Shown here piece by piece: positions 26,983 to 38,800 of a stretch of DNA of 64,000 nt. Position 1 is the first letter of the stretch, and every line of letters starts with the position of its first letter. The notes under the pieces are model-generated. The model made no database searches and had not been told where the DNA came from. It saw only the letters and a program-made list of their open reading frames with translations. Source of the DNA: Microbulbifer elongatus (lineage in GTDB: Bacteria > Pseudomonadota > Gammaproteobacteria > Pseudomonadales > Cellvibrionaceae). The stretch is from the NCBI RefSeq assembly GCF_020524885.1, contig NZ_JAIVKJ010000001.1, positions 310,001 to 374,000 on the forward strand, given 5' to 3'. The position numbers were made by a program, and so were the translations under genes.

Positions 26983-27593
26983 TGAGAAGCAGGCGTCACG
27001 GTAGAACAAAAGAAGCCCCGGAACTGGATATCACCGCATTCCTGAACCTTATGGTTGTGCTGGTGCCGTTCCTGCTGGTTTCCGCAGTGTTTTCCCGGGT
27101 CACTATTCTGGAGCTCAATATGCCCACCGGAGCCGGGGGCGGAGCGGAAGACCCGGGAGTGACCCTGGAAGTGGTCGTTCGGCAGAAAGTGCTCGAAATC
27201 AGTGATGGCGACAAGGTAATTGCGCGTTTTCCAAATCTGAACCAGCAAGAGGGCGCGGAAGCCGCGGCTGCTACAGCTGGTGAAGGTGGTGCCGGAGCGG
27301 AAGTACCGGCTGATGAGAATGGTCTGCCGATTATTCCGCCCACGGAAGAAGTCTACGACCTGGCCAAGCTGCGCGAGTTTTTGCTGCGAATCAAAGAGTC
27401 CTATCCGGAAAAAACGGATTCCACATTGTTGATGGAACAGGATGTGGCCTACGAACACCTCGTCGGCATTATGGATGCGGTGCGCAGTGCCCAGGTCATG
27501 CCCAAAGTGGAAGAGGGCGCACAGCCGGATCCTGAAGCCCAACCGGAAACGCTGGAACTCTTTCCCGATATTTCACTGGGGGATGCGCCATGA
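26982..27593 (+). CDS. ExbD/TolR-type protein 1, Asn in place of the proton Asp
   Basis: Single-span inner-membrane protein of 203 residues. The N-terminus is basic, and the membrane helix begins at DITAFLNLMVVLVPFLLV (16-33). In ExbD (D25) and TolR (D23) the essential Asp sits at the position occupied here by Asn 22. The periplasmic part is Glu/Pro/Ala-rich with an insertion (about 85-115) and ends in a TolR-like fold (LREFLLRIKESYPEK, LMEQDVAYEHLVGIMDAVR). Overlaps: 1 nt with the channel gene, 4 nt (ATGA) with the next ExbD-like gene. Probably a structural partner of the second subunit. Confidence 0.9.
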   Translation: MRSRRHGRTKEAPELDITAFLNLMVVLVPFLLVSAVFSRVTILELNMPTGAGGGAEDPGVTLEVVVRQKVLEISDGDKVIARFPNLNQQEGAEAAAATAGEGGAGAEVPADENGLPIIPPTEEVYDLAKLREFLLRIKESYPEKTDSTLLMEQDVAYEHLVGIMDAVRSAQVMPKVEEGAQPDPEAQPETLELFPDISLGDAP

Positions 27594-28165
27594 AACGTGA
27601 AAGCAGACGCATGAAGCGCATGGCGCGCAGCCGCAAGCGCAAAACGTCCGGCATGAACCTCACCTCGCTGATGGATGTATTCACCATTCTGGTGTTCTTC
27701 CTGCTGACCAACAGTGCCAGCAATGAAGCCATCGAAGCACCCAAGGTTATTACCCTGCCGGACTCGGTGGTTGAATCCAAACCGCGGGAAACCGTTACCC
27801 TCATGGTGACCCACGACGAAGTCCTGATCGAAGCCAAGCCGGTGATGAAGACCGAAGATCTTTATCAGAGTGAAGAGCTGGTGGTGGCAGCGATCCAGGA
27901 AGCGATGGTGCAGGAAGTCGGTAAAGCCGTGACCATGGCAGAGACTGAGCTGGAAGAAGCCAAAGCCGTACTCGCAGAGCGCGCCGCAGCCGGTGAAGAC
28001 GTGAGCGAAGCCATGGCGGAACTACTGGCGGAGCCGCCGGAGGTGAATATCCTCGCGGACCGCACGGTGCCGTTCGCAATATTGAAGAAGGTCATGTCCA
28101 GCTGCACCAACGCCGGATACACGCGAATTTCCCTGGCGGTGATTCAAAAAGCATCTCAGAGTTAG
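27590..28165 (+). CDS. ExbD/TolR-type protein 2
   Basis: 191-residue partner of the preceding gene. A very basic N-terminus (residues 1-20) precedes MNLTSLMDVFTILVFFLLT, where Asp 29 matches the proton-carrying Asp of ExbD and TolR. The periplasmic domain carries an Ala/Glu-rich helical insertion (about 100-145) and ends with the typical NILADRTVPFAILKKVMSSC block followed by an ISLAV strand. Translationally coupled to the first ExbD-like gene. Confidence 0.92.
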   Translation: MKRESRRMKRMARSRKRKTSGMNLTSLMDVFTILVFFLLTNSASNEAIEAPKVITLPDSVVESKPRETVTLMVTHDEVLIEAKPVMKTEDLYQSEELVVAAIQEAMVQEVGKAVTMAETELEEAKAVLAERAAAGEDVSEAMAELLAEPPEVNILADRTVPFAILKKVMSSCTNAGYTRISLAVIQKASQS

Positions 28166-28174
28166 TGAGCCTTT

Positions 28175-29554
28175 GTGAATAATTTTCATCAACAAAAACA
28201 GGCACTGACAGCGAAGCAGGAAGCAGTACGCCAGCAGCTGGCTGCACTCGAAGGTGAGTACGGCGAAGTTGATGGCAAGCTGGATTCGCTGCGTCAGGAT
28301 GAGGCCAAGCACCAGCTGCTCGATGAGATTTCCGATCGCCTCGGAAAGCTTGAAGACGCCGGTGCCGGCGATCTGTTCTGGGCGGAGCACTATAAGCAGG
28401 ATGCTTCCAAGGCGCTGATCCATCGCCTGCAGAAAACCGTCAGCATCTACCACGCAAACCTGGACTTGCTGCTTGAGCGCAAGCGCAAGATCCAGGACAA
28501 GATGGAAGACTGCCGGGACGACCTCTTTGATCTGGATGCGGAGTTCCGTGAGATTCGCCAGGCGGAAGAGGATGTTCATTACGAATACGAAGTCACCCGT
28601 GAGCTGGGCGATAACGCCTTCCGCAACGCCATCATGCCGTGGAACACCAATGGCGACGATGAGCGGCGCTTCCGCCGCAGCTTGCTCGCGTGTCTGCTGG
28701 TTGCGTTTTTCCTCGGCTTCGGTATCCATGTCTGGCAGTTGCCGGAACCGGATGAGGACGAGGTGGTAGAGGTGCCTGAGCGCCTGGCCAAACTGGTGCT
28801 GGAGAAGAAAACCAAGCCCAAGCCGCCGCCCGAGCAGGTGGTGAAAAAGCCGGAAGAGAAAAAGAAAGAGCCTGAGAAGCCCAAGCAGGAAATTGCCAAG
28901 GAAGAGCCCAAGCCCTCCAATGTGGAGAAAAAGCAGGTGCGCAAGAAGGTTGAGCGCGCGGGTGTCCTGGCATTCAAGGACAACTTCCAGGAGTTGATCC
29001 AGGATGATCTCGACCAGCGTCTGGGGCAGCAGACCCAGCTCAGTACGACAGGTAAAAAGGAAAACCGGAGTCAGCGCTCGCTCATTACCGCAGCCGCGAA
29101 ATCCGGCTCCGACGGTATCAATACCGCCGCACTCAGCCGCAACGCTGGCGGTGTGGGAACGTCACTCGATGGGGTGAGCTTCTCGCGGGTGTCCAGTGGC
29201 ATCGGTACCGAAGGTGACTTCGCCGGTGAAGAGCGGCCGCTTAGTGATGGCATGGGGCCGTCGCGTACCGACGAAGAGATCCAGATCGTGTTCGACCGTT
29301 ACAAGTCGGCGCTGTACCGGATCTACAACCGCGAGCTGCGAAACAACCCGGCGCTGCAGGGCAAGATGGTGCTCAAGATCACCATTGAACCTGATGGCTC
29401 GGTGTCGCTGGCACAGGTCGAAAACAGTGATATGGACTCGCCCACGCTGGACAGCAAGATTGTTGACCGTGTGAAGCGGTTCAACTTCGGGCCCAAGGAG
29501 GGTGTGCCGACCATCACCATCCTGTACCCGATCGACTTCCTGCCCGCAGCCTGA
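28175..29554 (+). CDS. TonB-like transducer with AgmX/PglI-type C-terminal domain
   Basis: 459 residues. A long cytoplasmic coiled coil (about 5-145) leads to one membrane helix (170-187, LLACLLVAFFLGFGIHVW). Next comes a Lys/Pro/Glu-rich periplasm-spanning stretch (212-250, KPKPPPEQVVKKPEEKKKEP), a linker, and a C-terminal domain (about 365-459) with YRIYNRELRNNPALQGKMVL, IEPDGSVSLAQVENSDMDS and FNFGPKEGVPTITILYPIDF. This matches the AgmX/PglI C-terminal domain, a TonB-C relative. Unlike TonB it has a substantial cytoplasmic coiled coil. The start is GTG 28175, 9 nt after the ExbD-like gene. It probably carries force from the channel to outer-membrane partners. Confidence 0.88.
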   Translation: MNNFHQQKQALTAKQEAVRQQLAALEGEYGEVDGKLDSLRQDEAKHQLLDEISDRLGKLEDAGAGDLFWAEHYKQDASKALIHRLQKTVSIYHANLDLLLERKRKIQDKMEDCRDDLFDLDAEFREIRQAEEDVHYEYEVTRELGDNAFRNAIMPWNTNGDDERRFRRSLLACLLVAFFLGFGIHVWQLPEPDEDEVVEVPERLAKLVLEKKTKPKPPPEQVVKKPEEKKKEPEKPKQEIAKEEPKPSNVEKKQVRKKVERAGVLAFKDNFQELIQDDLDQRLGQQTQLSTTGKKENRSQRSLITAAAKSGSDGINTAALSRNAGGVGTSLDGVSFSRVSSGIGTEGDFAGEERPLSDGMGPSRTDEEIQIVFDRYKSALYRIYNRELRNNPALQGKMVLKITIEPDGSVSLAQVENSDMDSPTLDSKIVDRVKRFNFGPKEGVPTITILYPIDFLPAA

Positions 29555-29570
29555 CGGCAGTCCAAAAAGT

Positions 29571-29599
29571 AGCCACCCAGGGACTCCCCCTGGGTGGCT
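29571..29599 (+). terminator. Hairpin after the TonB-like gene
   Basis: AGCCACCCAGGG (29571-29582), loop ACTCC, CCCTGGGTGGCT (29588-29599). The stem is strong at 12 bp, but only a broken T stretch follows (CTGCCATTTCTT). It lies 17 nt after the stop and may reduce read-through into the giant gene. Confidence 0.6.
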
Positions 29600-29806
29600 C
29601 TGCCATTTCTTAAGAAGTTACCTTAGCTTTACTTGAGAACTGTTTGGCAAACGTAGAAAAAGTTCCCCTTACGGCGCGGCAAGTATGACTTGTTTCACGG
29701 TGCCGATTCCCCCCTTTCAATAAAGTTCCGCGACCGGTCCCTTCTCCGGTAGCGCCGCCTGTGCGGCATCTCTCGAAATAATAAATTTCACTGGCAGCGG
29801 AACGCG

Positions 29807-32800
29807 ATGAAGTCTGAAGTAACTGGGCGAAAATCATTCAGAAATGCACTTGCAGCACTGAGATACTCAGTGCGGTGGCTGCTGTCAGTTGCGCTATTTC
29901 TGTCGTCGGGGCAGGTATTTGCTGCGTATACCAATATGTGTGTGGTCGGCGAGCAGAACCCGCCTTCCAATCTGGTCACCGTGCAGAACAGTTACTGTGA
30001 TTTCTGTAGCTATGGCTACGTAGAGGTCCAGATTACCAACCCCTATCGTGCCGGTACTAATGCCTCTGATGGCGATCAGCCCTATGAAACTCGCGTGGTC
30101 ACCATTAATGGCGATACGCGCACCCAAACCCGCCGCAATGCCGATTACGGCTCATCGAACCCGTCGCTCAATTTCAGCAATTCCGGTGGTCTGACTATCG
30201 AGCTGACTGATGGTCTGGAGCTCTATACCGGTGTGGCGGCAACACTGCCGCTGGGCGGAACGCTCAGTGGTAACAGCACCATTTCTGTCAACGGTATGTC
30301 GGATTTGCCACCGGGCAATACCGTTACCTTGCGTATCCCGGTGCACCGCAGCCCGACCAATTCTCCGGAAGACCTGTACAACACCACCCCACAGGCCACC
30401 GCTACCATCAGCTACGCAATGGCTGACAGTTGTAACGATAATCCCGGTCAACGCGAAAACTTCCGCAGTGACAATACCTGGTATGACGGCTGCGGCGGGA
30501 ACCGCTGTAATGGGTCCGAGGATCCGGATAATTTCCCTACCGATTTCTGGCAGAACTACGATCGCCCCGACGGCCAGCACAGCGCCGGCGTCGATATCCG
30601 CCAGCCGGGCATTGCCCTCAACAAGCAGGGCTGGAACTACGACAGTGGCCAGCGTGAAGGCACCCGCAGTGATCAGGTTTTCGGACACAACGATGATGAC
30701 ATCGTCTGGCGAATCAACGTAGAAAACACCGGCGACGCGCCGCTGCAGGATCTGCGGATTGACGACTTGTTGAGTCGTGCGGATGTAATGGACGCGAACT
30801 ATGTGTGTCCTACGGCGGCGGCGGCGAATGCGATCGCGGCCCAGAACGGTACCCTGCCGGGTGGTTCAAGCTGTGTGGCCACCGATGCGGTTACCGGTGC
30901 GGTGCTGAGTAACTGGGACCTGGGTGCGCCCTTTGGTCATAACGACAATATCCCTTCGCCCTATGCGGCCACCGTGGATGCGGTAACCCCCGGTACCTCC
31001 ACAGACGCCATCGATATTCGCACGGGTGGCAATATCAACCTCTACGTAGTCGGCAAGATTCACGATGATGGCTCCTGTACCGCCGGAAGATTAACCAACA
31101 GTTTCGAAGATGTGCAGTTCGGCTGTGCCGTGCAAGCGCCTCCCGGTGGTATTGCCTCCGGCCAGACAGAGACGGCGTTGCTGGACACCTACTACGGTCT
31201 GAACGGTGGCGCCGATGCGCTGCAAGTAGAGCGTCAGCTGACCGGTATCACCGGCAATGGTCCAGTAGGCACGCGCGGCTTGATGACCATTACCCTGCGC
31301 AACGAAGGCCGCGGTACCGTCTGGTTCGACTCGAGCATGGCCTGGCATCTGCGCGATCAGCTACCCAGTGAATATGTGGTGGATCCGAGTTTTGCTCCGA
31401 CCTTGGAGAATGCGTTCTCCCTGTATGGCAGTTATGAGGGGCGGGTGGATACCCTTGAGTGGGTCAATGCCAACGGTCCGATTCCGGGCACTTCTGGCAA
31501 CGAGAGCGATTACCTCAACAACTCAGAGCCACAATTCAAACTACTTAGCAGTTCTAGCGACTCTGACCTCGATCAATCGGAAGAAAGCACTGGCCTGATG
31601 CGTCACGGTGACGTGATCGTGATTCGCTTTGCGGTAGTCATGAAAGATCAGGACTACTTCGACCGCGCCGCTGATCTGGACGTTCTGGAAGAAAACGATT
31701 TTACCAATCTCTACCAGCGTCCTTCTGAGAAAACCGATCCGGACCTCAGCCCTTTCTCGGCACTGGATAATACCCTCGAAGTGCAGGTCAAAACCCTGTG
31801 TGATACACAAGGCGTATTGCAATCCACGATGACCGGCAACGGGCGGAACGATACCTTTGCCGCGAATGACGCTGGCACACCGGTGGATTTTTCCCCGGAG
31901 GAACTTGATGTAAACATCAACGAGCCGACGTTCATTCTCACCAACGATCGAAACCAGACGACACCGCTGTCCGTTACCCTGACCAACCGGGGCGGCGATG
32001 AGGCGCGGGATTTCCGCGTATATATCAGTTTCGGTGCGACCATTAATGTGGTCAGCAGTTCGGCGCCGGCGGGCTTCAGTTGTGCAGTGACCCCTATTTC
32101 CCCGACCAGCACAGACGGCAATGGTCGTCCGATGGGGCATCCGGATCCTTACAAGGTGTGGGCGGTGAATCCCGCCCCCGATGAAGTCAACAAGATGCAC
32201 ATGTTGCTGCCGAGCGACGGTACCGTATATCAGTGCCAGCCCACGGGCGCACAATTGAATGCGGCGCTGGCTGCGGGCAGTAGTGCGACGTTCAATTTTG
32301 AGGTTAACAAGACCCTGGATGCCGCGGGAATTACTGCGGATGACCTTACGTTCCGTGCGGATGTGGTGGGCGAAATTTTCACCCTCAGTGATTTCACCAT
32401 TGCTGCTACCCAGGTCAACGCCCCGACAGTGAATGTCAATCAGGTAAATAACGGCGGCAACCGCAGTATTGCCTCTGTAACCGTGAATAATCCCACGGCG
32501 ATTGCCAACGGTAACCCCCTGTGGTTCCCGATACCGGGCAGCACAGGCAATGTCCGCACGGATGGTGAAGTGGATCGTGGCAACCTCTATTCCCTGGATG
32601 CGCACTGGTCGCGCGGTATCGGCTTCAACCTGAAGAAAGACCAGGTAACCGCCGGGGATACCGGCTCAGGAAATTTTGGCGGGCTGCCGGATCTCGGGGT
32701 CTGTAATGAAAACAGCGCGGCCGTGACCCGTGCGGCGGCCGATACCTTCCCCGGACAGACCAAGCCCGCAGAACACGTGCAGATCGGTGAAGAGTGTACC

Positions 32801-35800
32801 GTGCGTATCCAGACCGGCGGCTGGTTTGGTTTTGATTCACGCGGCTTCAACTTTATCGGGGTGCGTGATATCCAGGTGCTGGATCTGATTCCGGACGGGC
32901 AGGGTTATATTTCGAGCACCGCGCCGCTGGTCACGTCACAAATCGCCGGTGCCACCCAGGCACCCAACGACCCGTCTACCTCTGTGCTGGGTGAGCTCAC
33001 TCCGTTTGGTTGGCGCTTTACTGGTACCGAGGCATCTGGCTTTAGCGGTGCGCCTAATAGCGACTACGTTATTGATATTGATCAGTGGTTCACGATCAAC
33101 AATACCAACCGTTTGCTGAACAAAAGCCAAAATGACCGCGCGGCCCCGAACCTCCACGGTAGTGACAGCGCCAACGTGCTCGACTCTTCTTTCAAAGGGG
33201 TTTTCTTCAACAACAACACGGGGATCTGGGAAGAGTACGAATTCGGTAGCTACGGCGGTGGCGAAACCGTTGGTTACCCGAAAGAGCCCATACGTCGCGT
33301 TGATGTGGTGGTTACCGAGCCGCAGATCGACGTGGTGAAAGAAATCTGTGCGGCGTCTGATTTTAATGCGGCAACCGGTGCCTGTGGTGCTGGCTGGACC
33401 GACGATTACCAGGGTGCAGTGACCACCAATGACTACATCTATCGCCTGACTGTCACCAGTGAGGGCAGTGCGGATGGCCATCCTCGACCGCCTGTGTATG
33501 ACCTGACCGTTGTCGATACCCTCCCGGACCTGCTGTTTATTGAAGATCTGGATAGCGACGGGATCGACAATGACAGCGACGGCACTATCGATGAGCCCGG
33601 TGAAGAAGGTCAGATTGTTGGTAACGTGATGAACGATGGTAATGAGACAACCATTACCTTTTCACATACCCAGGGTGCCGATGGCGCAGGTCTGCGCCGC
33701 CTGGAGTCGGGCGAAAGCGTGCACCTGTATTATCGCGTGGATCCGGACGATCGAATCGCCCCTGCTGAAACACTGACAAACAACGTGGAAGTTACCTATT
33801 ACGATTCCCTGGAAGGTAGTAGTGATAACGATCATGGTAGTCAGACCGTAGTGACGCCGGGCAGTGGTGAACTCGGCGGCGCGCGTGTATATCCCGCAAC
33901 CGGAGATACCGATACACAAGCGCAAGCCTCTATCACCTTCAGTGAGCCCGTTACCGAACCAAAAACGATTAGTCGTCTATCGGATACGCCACTGGCAGCT
34001 AGCGGTATTCAGCAAGTCAAAATTGGCGAGGAAATTGAATATACGCTCACTGCCGAACTTCCGGTAGCGCAGCTGCGCGCACTTACGGTAACCGATGATT
34101 TGCCGGCTGGGTTAATTTGTACCGACGCGCCCACCATCGACCTCAGCAATGACGCACCCTGGACCGCGGCGGGCTTCAAGCGTCCGGATCTCAACGATGT
34201 GGGAGATGTAACGCCAGTTTGTACTGATAACCAGGTGCAGTGGTCTTTTGGGGATGTAGTACTTTCCAATCCATCCGCAGATCGCGACCCGACTCGCTAT
34301 ACGTTTGAATTGAAGTTTACCGCGCGAGTGCAGAATAGCGCGGACAATAACGATGGGACGTCATTGATCAACGGCGTGCCGACTACGAATGCCACCTTGG
34401 AATGGCGTGACGAGTCTGGCACCGATCACAGCCTCGACTATGGACAGGTGGAAGTGCAGATTGGCGAGCCGCTAGTCACGCTGACGAAGGCTTTTGATGT
34501 TTCCAACGCTGATGCGGGTGATATTCTCACGGTCACTGTGACCGCTGAAAATATCGGAACCGCTACCGCCTACAATCTGCAGGTGCTGGATGACCTTGTG
34601 GATAGTCAGTATACCTACGTGGGTGAAATCGGCGGCAACGATCCTCCCGATAGCGATAACGATGGTGTAAATACCAATGCACCCATTTTCGGCTGGGATC
34701 GCGCCAATACCGACTACGCCATCGCCGCAGGTGAATCCCGCTCGTTCACCTTCAAAGTGCAAGTCAATGAAGATGTTGGCCCCCACGAAATCCTGCCCAA
34801 TACCATTCAGGCACGCTGGCAGTCTCTGCCCGGCACTGATGTCGCGCTGAACAGCGGCGGCGCTATCGGTAACGATGGCGATATCGACGGTATGCGTATT
34901 GGTGTGCTGCCGAACGATCCCTCCGATGCGATCAATGATTACGAAACGACCGCGGATGCCGAAACCGAAGTTCTGCCGCTGACATTCAGCAAGACGGATC
35001 TGGACGATACCGTGGTGCCGACCATCGGTGCGCACAAGCATTTCCAGCTGGAAATCCAGCTGCCGGAAGGGATCAGCACAGAGGTTTCCATTAGCGATTC
35101 GCTGAATGCTAACGGCACCGAGTTTGCGCTTACCCACAACAGTGATTACGACATCACCTACGAATTTATTGGTATCGATGCCATCAATGGTGAGGTTCCC
35201 TCGGAAGCGGCATTTACCAGTTTCCCCGCAGACGGCACCACAGCGCCTGGTACTGCGACCTGGGAAATCGGTACCGTGGATACCGCACATGAAGACGATG
35301 TGACGGTAAACGACATTACGCCAACCATTCGCATCCAGTATTTCGCACGGGTCAATAACGACACCAGCACCGACGCCGGCGACAGCCTGGTCAACAGTGC
35401 AACACTGAGCTACCTGAACCCGGAGACGGGGGCGGCAGAAACCCTTACCGCAAACGCGCCTGCCATCACCGTGGTGGAGCCGTTGTTGTTGCTGGAAAAA
35501 GAGGTGGCCAATCTCACCAACGGCGGACAACCCGCACTGGGTGGCGATGTGCTCGAGTACACCGTGCGTGTGCGCCATGATGGCGCCTCGACCGCGGATG
35601 CGTTCGACCTGAACCTGGTGGATACTCTGCCGCCGGAACTGCAACTGGACGACAGCTTTACCGTTACCGCCCAGATCGACGGTGCCGATGTTGCCGGCTT
35701 CAATCCGGTGCCAACTGGTGCGCCCCTCGGCCCGCTGGTGTGGGGTAAAGGCAACGGCGATAACAGCCTCGACCTGCCGCAGGGCAGTGAACTGGTGCTG

Positions 35801-38800
35801 GTGTATCACGCCCAGGTGCGTTCCGTTTTCGGCAACCCCATCAACAACAGCATTACCCTCGACTGGACCTCGCTGAACGAGAATGTTGCCGGCGAGTCTG
35901 TGTTTGAGCGTCACGGTAATGGCTGCCCGACGGTCACAGAACCGGACGATTACTGCGTGGGTCCGGTACAGGCGAGCATCATCACCGACGACAATACCGC
36001 TATCGAAAAAACGGTGGCAGAGGATACCGATACGGAAACCGATATCGGCACTCTGCGCGTGGGGGATTTTGTTACCTATCGCCTGCAACTGAGCCTGCAA
36101 GCCGGCACTACCCCGGCAGTGGCGGTGCAGGACACCCTGCCAGCGGGCATGGTGTTTGACAGTGTTGTAAGTATCAACGGGGATACCAGTGCCCCCTACG
36201 CGGCGGGCAATGGGTTTGATTACGCGGATATTCCCGCGAGTGCGGTGCCGGCTCAGGGTGCGGAAGGCGTCATCGACTGGGTACTTGACGATGTAACCCG
36301 AGAATTCACCGCCAGCGCGCCGCTGGTGATCGAGTACCGGGTAAAAGCTGCGGAAGACAATGGTATCGAGCACCTGCCTGCGCAGCAGCTCACCAATACC
36401 GCGCAACTGACCTACGGCAGTGACACTCTGGAGAGCAGCGCGGTGATTTCACTGCTGCAGCCGGTGATCGACAGCTTGGAGAAAACCGAGCGCAGCGGAA
36501 AACCCAACCCCTACAGTAATATCGATCTGCTCAACGACGTCATGCAGTTCCGCCTGCACGCCTGTAACAGTGGTGATGCTCCGGCCTACGATCTGCAGCT
36601 GACCGATACCCTGGCGATGGAAATGGATGAAACCTCCATTGCCAATGTGCAGGTCAGTATCGACGGCACGCCGCTGGTGGATGGCGACTATACCTACACC
36701 GCGCCCGCTGCCCGTGGTGGCGACATGGTGTTTGTATTGAACACGCCGGTGCCCGCCGGTCTCTGTGTGGATATTGATTTCGACATCGGTTTCCATCAGG
36801 ACGTCGGCGGTGACCAGTCCTGGGTGAATACGTTCGCGGTCGATCAGTACTGGTCACTGCCAAATGCCAGTGGCCAGAAATATGGGCCGGTGGAGTTGCC
36901 GGTGCCCTTCGCCATGAGCACAGCGGCGGCGGTGGTGGAGCCGCTCGTAAAAGCCCTGATTTCTCCCGCTGATGGCACCGCGTCTATCGGTGAGCTGGTG
37001 CAATATCGCATCACCGTACCGGGTGTTGCCAACAATGCGGTGGCGCTGCGCAATGCACAGGTGATCGATACCCTCGACAGCTTGGGCGAGATAATGACCT
37101 TCGAGAGCGCGACCCTGAACGGTGAAGCTTTCGACCCCGTGATCGATCAGGCTGCGGGTACGCTTACGTTTGACATTGCATCCATTGCAGTGGGCACTGT
37201 GGCGGAAATCGATGTTTATGCGCGCGTCGCGGATGTCGCCACGGCGGTGGCGGGAACGGAAATCGTTAACGCCGCGGATTTCACCTACCAAGAGGGCGGC
37301 AGCAATCTCTCGGGTGGCGGCAATGCGGTGAGCTTTACCATCGTCGAGCCGGACCTGGTGATGGACAAAACCGGCCCGGCCAATGTGCAGGCGGGGCTCC
37401 CCGGCCGCTTTGTTCTGGATGTCTACAACGCTGGTATGGGTGACGCGTTTGAGCTGACCCTGACGGATATTCTGCCGAAAGAGAGTGATGGTGGTGAAGC
37501 CGGCGGCATGTGCACCACGCCTCCAGAAAACTTCACCGCGGACATCCTCGATGCGGGTGGCAATGCCGTTGCTTCCCTGAGTGAGGGCAGCGAATTCACC
37601 ACCAGCTACGATGTGGACAGCTGTACCCTCGTAGTGACCGTCATGGGTTCTGCCGATCTCCCGGGGGCGCTGCCAGCCGAGCATCACCTGCAGTTCGCGT
37701 ACGATGCCTACCTGGATGCAGACACCACCCACAATGCGGTGCTGACAAATATTGCCGGCGCTACCCAGTGGTACAGCCTGTCTGCGGATATTGACCAGCG
37801 TCGGGTCTACGATCGTGTACTGACCGATGGTACCCCGGGCGTGGTGGATTTCGAAGATGCCTTCACGACCACCGCACAGGTGCCCCGTGTGGCCTTCTAT
37901 AAATCGGTGGAAAACATTACGCGCGCGGAAAGCCCGGCGATCAACGCTTCGCCTGCGGATCTGTTGCGCTACACCTTAACCCTGACCAACGAAGAAGATG
38001 TCAGTGTCGAGGATTTCGCGGTAACCGATGACCTGGGCAGCCTCAATCCGGCGGTGGCGTTCCAGTCTGGCACGCTCAGTATCGTCAGCCTGCCAGCGGG
38101 CGCGGATAGCAGTGCTACCGATGCTGCGGGTGGCACCAATGCATCCGGGCTACTGGATGTTCGAGGGCTGAACCTGGCGGCCGCTGGCGAAGCCGGTGAC
38201 AGCATCGAGATCGTATTTGAGGTGCAGCTGGCGCCGGTGATTGATAACGGCACCGCGGTGCTGAACCAGGCGCAGTTGCAATTGCCCGGTCAGTCTACCT
38301 TCGTCAGTGACGATCCCAATATCAACGGGCTGCAAGACCCGGAAGTGGCGGGCGATGAAGATCCAACCCGAGTCGTCGTCGAGTCCGCGCCGTTGTTCAA
38401 GCTGGAGAAAACCTCCGAGGATCTCACCGGTGAGCCCGACAGCCTGATGCCCGGTGATACCCTGCGCTATACGCTGCGTGTGGCGAATACGGGCAATGAA
38501 AACATGCAGCAGGTCAGCCTGCGCGACCAGGTGCCGGCCAATACCATGTACGTTGCCGGTTCCACCACCCTGAACGGTGCGGTGCTGGACGATTTGGATG
38601 GCAGTACGCCGCTGGCCCAGCCCCTGGTAATTCAGTCGCCCGGTGCGGATGTTGGCGTGTTGCTGGCCGACCCCAGTGGTACCGGCAGCCAGACCGCGAT
38701 CATCACCTTTGATGTGACCATCAATGACGTCAACGACGGCACGGTAATTTCCAACCAGGGCTTTGCCAACGGTGTTGGCGCGGGCGTAGATACCAGTGGC

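Noticed and set aside
29600-29806. Possible c-di-GMP-I riboswitch before the giant surface protein gene
   Set aside because: GCAAAC and GAAA are present, but the core GGGACGCAAAGC and the tetraloop receptor pattern are missing.
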